NCBI RefSeq assembly: GCF_013372625.1
Contig: NZ_JABXFD010000553.1
Coordinates: 1 to 39,187, forward strand
Length of the DNA stretch: 39,187 bases
Direction: 5' to 3'
Source: Actinomadura sp. BRA 177
GTDB taxonomy: Bacteria > Actinomycetota > Actinomycetes > Streptosporangiales > Streptosporangiaceae
Shown: positions 12,333 to 19,687 of the stretch, piece by piece
Position numbering within the stretch: position 1 is the stretch's first letter
Layout: every line of letters starts with the position of its first letter
Notes under the pieces: generated by a model
Told to the model about the DNA's origin: nothing
Database searches by the model: none
Seen by the model: the letters and a program-made list of their open reading frames with translations, nothing else
Made by a program: the position numbers and the translations under genes

Positions 12333-15218
12333 GTGACCGAGGAGCGTCCGGACCGGCTCGGCCGGATCCGCTACACCTGGTGGGCGATGCTGTCCGACTG
12401 GTACAACGGCCTGCGGGACGGGTGGCGGGACCTGCCGGCCCGGGCGATGGCCGCGCCCGTCACCACAGTGCACCGGGAGTCGCTGATCCGGCTGGCGGAG
12501 GAGGTCTTCGAACGCGAGCGGATCCGGTACGAGGCCGACCGGGCGGACGCGCACGGCAGGGCCGCCGCCGCCACCGCGCGGCTCGCGGCGCTGCGCCGGG
12601 AGCTGTCCCTGGCTACGGCCCGGCTCACCGAGGTCGGCACTCCGCTCTCGGTACCGGAGCAGCGCCGGCGGCGGGCGGGTGACCGGCGGCACGGCGACGA
12701 AGTAGTGGTCCAGCGGCGCCGTGCCGAGTTCCGCCGCACCGTGGACTCCGCATGGGCGGACGTGGCGCGGCTCCAGGCGGAGATCACCGGCGTGGAGGCC
12801 GAGTTGAGCGCCGCCACGGCCGAGGAGGAGCAGGCGCTGCGGGTGGCGACCGCCCGTGCGGTGCGCGTGTACCAGCACGTCCAGCTCCGGATGGCCGCCT
12901 ACCTGCGGCAGCTCGTCCGGCTCCACGCCCACGGCGGCTGGGCGGCGGAGCGGCTGCTCGTCCCCGTCCATCTGCCGGTATGGACCAGGCCCGCCCTCCT
13001 CGACCCGGACGTGCCGCGGGCAGCGGACGAGAGCGAGGACGCGCCTCCATTCGGCGGCACCGGCGGCGAACCGCAGCCGGAGGAGACCGGCGAGCAGGAA
13101 GAGACGATCCCACTCCCGGAGCCGGTGACGCCGTTCGGTTCGGCGATGGACGCTCCGCCGTACCGGATCGACGCCCCGGGCACCGGGCCGCGCCATTTCG
13201 CGCTGATCCATGAGGAGGACGGGCTACGACTGCGCGACTACGGCTACGGCAACGGCCCCTACGTCAACGGGCAGCCGGTCCGGTCGGCGCGGCTGCGCGC
13301 GGGCGACGCCTTCGAGTACGCCGACCGCCGGTACCGCGTCCTCGACGGCTGCCGGGAGCTGGCGAGCACCCCGCTCACCGACATCAAGCTCGTCCTCCTC
13401 GACGTGACGGCCAAGACGCCCAAGCCCGACAAGGACCCGAAGGTGCTGCTCTCCGGCGCCTCGCTGGTGCAGCGGGCGAACACGCTCATGGCCGTCCTCG
13501 GCCCGTCCGGCGCGGGGAAGAGCTCGCTGTTCAACGCGCTGATGGGGGAACTGCGCGTCGAGGAGGGCGAGATCTACTTCGACCACCTCGACGTGGCCCG
13601 GCAGCCCGCCCGGATCAAGGACATGCTGGGCTTCGTCCCGCAGCAGGACGACATGCACCGGACCCTGACGGTACGCGCCCTGCTCGGGTACGCGTTCGAC
13701 CTGCGCGACCCGCGTGGGGAGCCGACCCGCGGCCGCGCCGTGGACGAGGTCTGCGACATCCTCGACATCAGCCCGGAGCGGATGGACCAGCCGGTCGCCA
13801 CGCTCTCCGGTGGGCAGCGCAAGCGGGTGTCCACGGCGCTGGAGCTGCTCCACAAACCGGCGCTGCTCATGTTGGACGAGCCGACGTCCGGTCTGGACGC
13901 GGGGCTCGACCTCCGGCTGATGCGGCGGCTGCGCGCATACGCGAGGGAGGGGCACACGGTGGTGGTCATCACCCACGCCACCGAGAACCTCGGCGTGGCC
14001 GACCAGGTGCTGATCCTCGCGCAGCGCGGGCGGCCGCTGTACTGCGGGCCGCCGGCCGGTGCGCTCAGCGCCCTCGGCGTCTCGTCGTACGCCGAGTTGA
14101 TGACGCTCATCGCCAAGGACGAGGAACAGGACCCGGAGCGGCACGTCGAGAGATGGGCCGACGACTATGCGGCGGGACCTCAGCACGGCCGCGCGGCCGC
14201 CGCCGCGGGCGAGGAGCGACAGCGGGCGGTGAAGGCCGTCCGGGAGTCCCGCATCCGGAGGGTCCGTTCGGCCGGCGTCTTCTGGCGGCAGTTCCGGACG
14301 CTGGTCAGGCGGCAGGTCCGGCTGCTCCTGCCGATGGGGTCGGGCCAGCAGCCGACGCCCGCGAAACGGCTGTACGCCTGGCGTTCCGCGGCCACGCCGT
14401 TCGGGATAGCGGCGGGCGGCGCGCTGCTGGCGGCGGCCGTCGTCGACGGCGGCGCGATGGGCGTGAAGACCGCGGACCAGATGGGGATCGCGGTCAGCCT
14501 GCTGAGCACCCTTTCCGTCCTCAGCGGCCTCGCGCTGACCTACAGCAATCTCGTGTCCGAGTTCCCCGTCATCAAGCGCGAGCACCGCACCGGCACCCGG
14601 GTGCTGCCCGTCATGCTGTCGAAGTTCCTGGTGTTCACGGTGATCGCTATCCTGCAGGCGGGCACGATGACGCTCGTCTTCTGCGTGTTCCATCCGCCGA
14701 CGGCCGCGGTCCGGCTGCCCGCCCGCGCCGAACTGTTCGTGGACCTGGCCGCCCTCGGCGTCGCATCGATGTCGCTGGGGCTGCTGATCTCCGCGCACGC
14801 CAGGCGGCTGGAGCACGCCGTCGCCGCCTTTACGTTCGCGGCGCTGGCGCAGATCGCGCTGAACGGCTACACCTCCGACCTGTCGGACGGCGGCTGGCTG
14901 AACGCGTTCTCGGTACTGCTGCCCGACCGGATGGGGCTGGCCGCGATCGCGTCCTCGACCGACCTCACGGCGATCACCGCCCAGGTGGTCCCGCGCGACC
15001 AGCTGATCGTCGACGGGAACTGGGAGCACACGGCCGGCGTCTGGCGGCGGGACCTGCTGTGGCTCGGGGCGCTCACCCTCGTCTACCTCGGGCTCGCCGC
15101 CCACGGCCTCGGCGTCCGCCTCCGCCCGGCCGGCGGCCCGCGGCGCGCACCGGACCGGCGGCATTCGCCGGATCGGCCGCGGCCGGCGGAGCGGGACGGC
15201 GAGATGGCTACCGGCTGA
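12333..15218 (+). CDS. FHA domain-containing ABCG-type ABC transporter with N-terminal coiled coil
   Basis: 961 residues in one chain. About 25-220 is coiled coil. About 275-345 is an FHA-like domain with GPRHF and YVNGQ in place of the usual R-S-H and T-V-N-G motifs, implying recognition of phosphothreonine. About 365-600 is the ABC ATPase: Walker A GPSGAGKS at about 390-397, signature LSGGQRKR at about 491, Walker B LLMLDEPTSGLD and switch His in VITHAT. The rest (about 685-930) has six or so hydrophobic helices of the ABC2/ABCG type. FHA-ABCG fusions such as mycobacterial Rv1747 are controlled by Ser/Thr kinases; no kinase is encoded nearby. The GTG start follows GGAGGGGAG. The 3' end overlaps the convergent gene by 11 bases. 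The transported substrate is unknown. Confidence 0.93.
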   Translation: MTEERPDRLGRIRYTWWAMLSDWYNGLRDGWRDLPARAMAAPVTTVHRESLIRLAEEVFERERIRYEADRADAHGRAAAATARLAALRRELSLATARLTEVGTPLSVPEQRRRRAGDRRHGDEVVVQRRRAEFRRTVDSAWADVARLQAEITGVEAELSAATAEEEQALRVATARAVRVYQHVQLRMAAYLRQLVRLHAHGGWAAERLLVPVHLPVWTRPALLDPDVPRAADESEDAPPFGGTGGEPQPEETGEQEETIPLPEPVTPFGSAMDAPPYRIDAPGTGPRHFALIHEEDGLRLRDYGYGNGPYVNGQPVRSARLRAGDAFEYADRRYRVLDGCRELASTPLTDIKLVLLDVTAKTPKPDKDPKVLLSGASLVQRANTLMAVLGPSGAGKSSLFNALMGELRVEEGEIYFDHLDVARQPARIKDMLGFVPQQDDMHRTLTVRALLGYAFDLRDPRGEPTRGRAVDEVCDILDISPERMDQPVATLSGGQRKRVSTALELLHKPALLMLDEPTSGLDAGLDLRLMRRLRAYAREGHTVVVITHATENLGVADQVLILAQRGRPLYCGPPAGALSALGVSSYAELMTLIAKDEEQDPERHVERWADDYAAGPQHGRAAAAAGEERQRAVKAVRESRIRRVRSAGVFWRQFRTLVRRQVRLLLPMGSGQQPTPAKRLYAWRSAATPFGIAAGGALLAAAVVDGGAMGVKTADQMGIAVSLLSTLSVLSGLALTYSNLVSEFPVIKREHRTGTRVLPVMLSKFLVFTVIAILQAGTMTLVFCVFHPPTAAVRLPARAELFVDLAALGVASMSLGLLISAHARRLEHAVAAFTFAALAQIALNGYTSDLSDGGWLNAFSVLLPDRMGLAAIASSTDLTAITAQVVPRDQLIVDGNWEHTAGVWRRDLLWLGALTLVYLGLAAHGLGVRLRPAGGPRRAPDRRHSPDRPRPAERDGEMATG

Positions 15219-15918
15219 CCCTCGGGTCGCCCCACGCCAGGTCGGGCAGCCTGTTGGAGACGCCGCCGGCGGCATTGGCGCCGGCCAGGGCCGGGTTGCG
15301 CGTCGTACCCGGCCGGTAGGCGCGCAGCCGGAGCCGGATCACCCCGCGCACGTCCAGTTCGATCGTCCTGCGATGGCCTTGCGCGACCCGGACGGGCTTG
15401 AGGTCCCGGCCGTCGAGGCCCACCAGGAAGACGCCGTCCTGCGGTTCGGCGGCGGCGTCGTTCGCCCCGACGACGGCCCGGAACTTCGTGTAGTCCTTGC
15501 CCAGGACGTAGGTGAGGTCGCTGGTCCCCGCGTTGTTGCAGAACGCACTGCACGAGTAGTGCAGGCTCCGTTCGTACAGGGTCCCGCCGATGCTGACTCC
15601 CTCGACCGTCACCTCGGAGTCGTCCGCCACCGGCTCCAGATCCGTGAGCCATTTACTGACGGGCACCGGCGGGGACGGAGACCGGGTCCGGCCACCCGAC
15701 GACGACGTGGGCGTCGCGGACGGGCTGCCGGCGCCTCCGGTCTCCGGCGGCGCGGAGGGCGTGGACGGCCCGGGTGGCGGGGTGCTCGGGGACTGGGGGA
15801 AGATCCAGGCGCCGATCGCGACGAGAACACCGATCGCGGCGATGACGAAACCCCAGACCTCGAGGCCGGGGGACGGACGGCCGCCAGCCTCCCTGTCGGG
15901 TGTCCTTAAATTCCCCAT
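15208..15918 (-). CDS. Single-pass membrane protein with NPCBM/NEW2-like carbohydrate-binding domain
   Basis: 236 residues. A short cytoplasmic start is followed by one transmembrane helix (about 21-40), a 45-residue Pro/Ser/Thr/Gly linker typical of wall-spanning stalks, and a beta-rich domain from about 88 to 205. That domain reads like the NPCBM (novel putative carbohydrate-binding module) family: YERSLHYSCS, then YVLGKDYTKFRAVVGAND, GVFLVGLDGRDL and VIRLRLRAYR. Cys123 and Cys127 could form a disulfide. The orientation implies an extracellular sugar- or wall-binding domain. No ribosome site is visible; TATAAT lies six bases before the ATG, suggesting a leaderless transcript. It is the last gene of a six-gene minus-strand series and overlaps the convergent ABC gene by 11 bases. 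Confidence 0.8.
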   Translation of the reverse strand: MGNLRTPDREAGGRPSPGLEVWGFVIAAIGVLVAIGAWIFPQSPSTPPPGPSTPSAPPETGGAGSPSATPTSSSGGRTRSPSPPVPVSKWLTDLEPVADDSEVTVEGVSIGGTLYERSLHYSCSAFCNNAGTSDLTYVLGKDYTKFRAVVGANDAAAEPQDGVFLVGLDGRDLKPVRVAQGHRRTIELDVRGVIRLRLRAYRPGTTRNPALAGANAAGGVSNRLPDLAWGDPRVSR

Positions 15919-15923
15919 ACCGG

Positions 15924-15929
15924 ATTATA
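15924..15929 (-). promoter_or_regulatory. Consensus -10 hexamer directly before the NPCBM gene start
   Basis: On the minus strand TATAAT lies five bases before the ATG at 15918. Transcription would start at or next to the A of the ATG, giving a leaderless mRNA. No good -35 hexamer is seen 16-18 bases upstream, so the promoter assignment rests on the -10 alone. Confidence 0.4.
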
Positions 15930-16039
15930 TCCCGCACCAGATCCGAACCTCGGGCCTTTTCCGGGCGGCCCGGTAACACACGCGGCACGATTTCACATTT
16001 CCTCTTTCCGCCAAAACGGCCACCATGGAAGAAACGTCG

Positions 16040-18682
16040 CTAAGAGCGGCCAAGGCGCCACATCCAACTCGGGAGCCGACCGAGGACTTCCCCGGTGACC
16101 GCCCGCCAATGCAGATCCGTCGCGCGTCCGACCTGGTGGGCCGAGAGCCGCCGCACCTCCGCGAAGAGCTCGATCGCCACGGCGCCGTCCCCTTGCAGCT
16201 TCCGGATCGCGGCCAGCTCGTGCTGCGTGCGCAGAGTCTCCGGATGGGCTCGTCCGAGCACCGCGCGCTGCCCTTCGAGCGTCGCCGCGAACAGCTCGCC
16301 CGCCCGCACGTCGTCGTGCTGCTGCGCGCAGGCCTGGCCGAGCAGGAACCGGGCCCGCAGGTAGACCGGATGTCGTGCGCCGAGACGGCTCCGCACCGCG
16401 TCGAGGACGGCCTCCAGTTCCTCCCGGGCGCGCCCGGGCTCCCCCTGGGAGACCAGCGAATGCGCATACGCCACCGATGCGGTCAGCGCCTGCGGATGCG
16501 CCCGCCCGTGCTCGCGGACGTACCGGTCGCGCTGGTCGCGGAGCCGTGCTTCGGCCTCCTCCCACCCGGCCCGGTCCGGGCGGAGCTCGGTGAACTCCGG
16601 CGTGAGCAGGGCCTCGGAGAGGATCTGCCGCGCCTCGGCGAGGCGGTGGTGCTCAGGCCGTCCCGAGCGCGTGTAGTGCCCGACGACGAGTTCGGCGGTG
16701 CGCCGGGCCCGGCGCTGCGCGTTCCCGGTGAGCTGGATCCGCGCGAGCTCCAGCCGCAACACCTGGATCGCCTCGTCCGCCGTTTCGCCCGCGCCCTCCT
16801 CCGCCGATGCGCCGAGCAGGAGTTCTTCCGCCAGCCGTGCGGCCTCCGCGAGCCGGCCGCGGCGGCGCAGCGCGCGAACCCGGGCCGCGTCGCCGGGGAG
16901 CTCCGCCCACAGCGCATCCGCCTCGGCGAACCGGCCCTGCGCGTCGAGCGCCTCGGCCAGGATCCGGTCCGCACCGCACTGCCCGGCCAGTTCCCCGGCG
17001 CGAACCGCGTCCCCACCGAGCAGGAAGGCCTCCGCCGCGCGCCGGGTGAGGTCCGCGTCGCCCGGCAGCAGCCGCTCCAGCAGGCGCGCGGCCGTCGCCA
17101 TGTCGCCCGTGGACGTGTAGTGGCCGGCCAGCCGGCGCAGCAGCTCGGGCCCGAAGCCGGTGCGGTCCGCCAGCTCCGCCGCATGCGGGAGCACGGCGGG
17201 TTCCCAGCGGTCGAGGACGGCCCGCGCCGCGGCGTCCGCCATCGCCGGGTCGCGTCCGGCGGGCCGCACGAGCGGGCTGATCTGCCAGTGCGAGCCGATC
17301 CGCGTCGCGAGCAGCCGTCCGCCGAGGTCGGCGAGTGCCGCCGTGACGGTCTCCTCCGGGAGGCCGGTCGCCGCCGCGAGCACGCCCGCCGGCAGCGGCG
17401 CCGGCGCGCACTCGCCGGCCAGCCGAAGGATCTCGCGCTGCTCGGGCGCGAGCGCTTCGACGAACTGGGACACCAGGCGGGCGGCGGGCGGCGGGTCGGC
17501 CTCCACCCGGGCCGCGTACTCCGCCATGCCCTCCGGTCCGCCGAGCCGGCGCAGGGCTTCGGCGTGCAGGGCCAGCGAACGGGCGTGCCATCCGGCGGCG
17601 GCGCCGATCCGGTCCAGTACGGCGGCGTCGCCGCCATCGTCCCCGCCGGACAGCAGGAGGCGCGCGTCCTGCCTGGTCATCGTGTCGAGCCGGACGAGCC
17701 CGGCCGATCCGGTGTAGGCCTGGCCGTCGGTGGTGACGACCGTCCGCACCCGCGTCCCGGCGGGAATGATCAGGTCGTGGAACTCCTCGTCCGTGAGGGT
17801 CGCCGGCAGGTCGTCGACGACCCAGAGCGCGGGCGCCGATCCCGCCACCAGGCGGTCGGCGACCATCCCGAACAGCCGTTCCCGGCCCGCATCGGCGGCC
17901 GGAAGGCCGAGCATGCCGGCGATCATCCGGACGGCGTCGGCGTACCGCGCGCGCACGTCGGCGGCCGTGCACGCGCCGGCCAGGGAGATCCAGTGCACGC
18001 CGCCGCGGAAAGCCGCGCCGAACTGCCACGCGTAGGCGGCGACCAGCGCCGATCGTCCGCTGCCCGGCAGGCCCGCCACCACCGCCGCCGGGCCGAGCCC
18101 GCACTCCTGGGTGAGCGCGAGGTCCGCGCCGAAGAGCGCGGTGTGCAGCTCCCACAGTTCGCGGTAGCGGCCGACGAATCCGGCGGCGCCGGGCACCCGG
18201 CCGGGATACCAGCGCGGCCGGTCGGAGAAGCGCACGGCGCCGATCCGCCCGTCGATGCCGCGCACCCGGTCGCGGATCAGGTCGGCCAGGGCCGCGGTGT
18301 CGCGGGTTCCGGCCGGTGCGACCGCGAACCGGGCGTCGGACAGTTCCGCGGGCATGATGTGGCCGGTGCCCGGCTCGGGGTTGACCACGATGATCCGGCG
18401 GCCCGGGTCGCCCTCCCGTTGCCCGGCCAGGAACGCGGCCGTCAGTTCCGCCTGGCACGCGGGACGGGACGGGTAACCCGCCGAGTAGTAGGCCACCAGT
18501 GCCTTGGACGAGTTGAGCGCGGCCTCGATCGTCGCGGTGACGCCCTCGAAATGCGCGATCCGGTCCGTGTCGAGGAACACCCGCAGGCCGCGTTCACGCA
18601 TCGCGCGGACGAGCCGGGTCACCGCCGGGCGGTCACAACCGCCCAGCGACATGAAGACGTCGAAATCGTCCGATCCCCCCAT
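16040..18682 (-). CDS. TIR-NB-ARC-TPR protein (STAND family), probable conflict/defence effector
   Basis: 880 residues. The N-terminal TIR domain (about 6-135) starts DFDVFMSLGG and keeps a glutamate (E79, in CQAEL) at the position of the catalytic Glu of NAD-cleaving TIR enzymes. A STAND/NB-ARC ATPase follows: VAGLPGSGRSAL at about 202-213 stands for Walker A, and LWVVDD at 286-291 is Walker B. The Walker A lysine is replaced by arginine (CGA codon). The C-terminal half is TPR; the last repeats carry HP-(A/T/V)-L motifs of the kinesin-light-chain type (RAHPQAL, RHPVYL, RAHPETL). In known systems such proteins sense a trigger through the TPRs and then deplete NAD. No ribosome site precedes the ATG; TAAGAT six bases upstream suggests leaderless expression. 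An ATG at 18690 is out of frame. Confidence 0.88.
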   Translation of the reverse strand: MGGSDDFDVFMSLGGCDRPAVTRLVRAMRERGLRVFLDTDRIAHFEGVTATIEAALNSSKALVAYYSAGYPSRPACQAELTAAFLAGQREGDPGRRIIVVNPEPGTGHIMPAELSDARFAVAPAGTRDTAALADLIRDRVRGIDGRIGAVRFSDRPRWYPGRVPGAAGFVGRYRELWELHTALFGADLALTQECGLGPAAVVAGLPGSGRSALVAAYAWQFGAAFRGGVHWISLAGACTAADVRARYADAVRMIAGMLGLPAADAGRERLFGMVADRLVAGSAPALWVVDDLPATLTDEEFHDLIIPAGTRVRTVVTTDGQAYTGSAGLVRLDTMTRQDARLLLSGGDDGGDAAVLDRIGAAAGWHARSLALHAEALRRLGGPEGMAEYAARVEADPPPAARLVSQFVEALAPEQREILRLAGECAPAPLPAGVLAAATGLPEETVTAALADLGGRLLATRIGSHWQISPLVRPAGRDPAMADAAARAVLDRWEPAVLPHAAELADRTGFGPELLRRLAGHYTSTGDMATAARLLERLLPGDADLTRRAAEAFLLGGDAVRAGELAGQCGADRILAEALDAQGRFAEADALWAELPGDAARVRALRRRGRLAEAARLAEELLLGASAEEGAGETADEAIQVLRLELARIQLTGNAQRRARRTAELVVGHYTRSGRPEHHRLAEARQILSEALLTPEFTELRPDRAGWEEAEARLRDQRDRYVREHGRAHPQALTASVAYAHSLVSQGEPGRAREELEAVLDAVRSRLGARHPVYLRARFLLGQACAQQHDDVRAGELFAATLEGQRAVLGRAHPETLRTQHELAAIRKLQGDGAVAIELFAEVRRLSAHQVGRATDLHWRAVTGEVLGRLPSWMWRLGRS

Positions 18683-18743
18683 ACCGCCATCTTAGATAAT
18701 CCGGCCTATTTCTCGTCACCGCATTCCACGGGAAACGCGATTG

Positions 18744-19574
18744 TCAAGACCACAGCACGAGTTTGCCGGTGCTGGTCAATCCCAGGAAGAACGTGATCGC
18801 GACTCTGCGGCCCCGGGCGCTGGGGTCCACCGCGTGGAAGTAGCGCGGATCGAACAGCAGGGCATCACCCGCTTCGACCGACAGGACGATCTCCTGCTCA
18901 CCGTCGATTACGGATCGGTGATAGCCGTATCCGTTTCGCGCGCCGGTGTCCGGCGGATTCCACCGCCGGCGGTAGATCCGGGTGCTGCCTCCTTCGGCGG
19001 GCACGGACATCCAGGCGTTGAACGCGAGCTGGGCCACCGGGGCGCCGTCGTCGAAGAAGTCCGGGCCGTACTCCCGGCGGACATCGTCGAAATGGATGAG
19101 CGCGCCGTCGTTGATCTCGCGCAGCGCACCGGCGAAGAGGTTCCGCCCGGAGACACGGGCGGGCCCGAGCCCGCCCTGCCACGCTGCGGACAGGCGATCG
19201 ATCGAGAAGGCCAGCGGATCGGCGCCGGCCATCCTCGTCCGCCAGAGCTCCCGCGCGAGGGCCATGTCCCGCCAGTACTCGGCGCGCAGGCACGCGCCGT
19301 CCTTGTACTCGTTGAGGACCGGGCCGAACCGGGCGATCGGCGGGTCCACCCGCGCCTTGTCGTAGACGTCCATGGGGAAGTCGGGCTCCGAGACTCTCGC
19401 CATTGCCTCCCGGCGGAGTTCCGCCGGCAGGAAGTCCGCGACCCGCAGCGCGGTGAAACCGCCTGCGGTGAGTTCCGCGAGGTGGCTCCGCGACAGTTCC
19501 CCGACCGGAATCGAGCGAGCGGTGAAAAGCGGGTCCAGTTGGTCCGGGTGAGTCCAGGCACCGGCTGCTGTCAT
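18744..19574 (-). CDS. 2-oxoglutarate/Fe(II)-dependent oxygenase
   Basis: 276 residues of the prolyl-hydroxylase-like 2OG-Fe(II) oxygenase type. The iron triad is visible as H161-F-D163 and H247 (in YFHAVD), and Arg256/257 in RGRRVAITFFLG is placed to bind 2-oxoglutarate. Such enzymes hydroxylate amino-acid side chains or small molecules in the cytoplasm. The ATG follows AGGGGGA seven bases upstream. It lies between the two STAND genes on the same strand, 61 bases before the TIR gene and 113 bases after the XRE-NB-ARC gene. A role in modifying a protein of the neighbouring conflict locus is inference; a small-molecule biosynthetic role is equally allowed, though no biosynthetic genes are adjacent. 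Confidence 0.85.
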   Translation of the reverse strand: MTAAGAWTHPDQLDPLFTARSIPVGELSRSHLAELTAGGFTALRVADFLPAELRREAMARVSEPDFPMDVYDKARVDPPIARFGPVLNEYKDGACLRAEYWRDMALARELWRTRMAGADPLAFSIDRLSAAWQGGLGPARVSGRNLFAGALREINDGALIHFDDVRREYGPDFFDDGAPVAQLAFNAWMSVPAEGGSTRIYRRRWNPPDTGARNGYGYHRSVIDGEQEIVLSVEAGDALLFDPRYFHAVDPSARGRRVAITFFLGLTSTGKLVLWS

Positions 19575-19616
19575 GGTGGTCCCCCTGAGCGGTGAGGCGA
19601 TCGGCGGGGCCGTGCA

Positions 19617-19642
19617 GGTCCCGCGATCCGTCCGATGGGACC
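19617..19642. repeat. Short inverted repeat between XRE-NB-ARC and oxygenase genes
   Basis: Arms GGTCCC (19617-19622) and GGGACC (19637-19642) are perfectly complementary around a 14-base loop, within the 113-base gap between the two minus-strand genes. It could be an attenuator or processing hairpin. It is short and has no T-tract, so support is weak. Confidence 0.25.
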
Positions 19643-19687
19643 GATGATGTCGTGCCGGGGGCGACCACTGAACGAGGCGACCGTTTC

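Noticed and set aside
8834..15218. Type VII secretion or phage-tail-like machine
   Set aside because: No WXG100, EccC-type FtsK ATPase, sheath or baseplate features are present; only an ABCG transporter and coiled-coil proteins.
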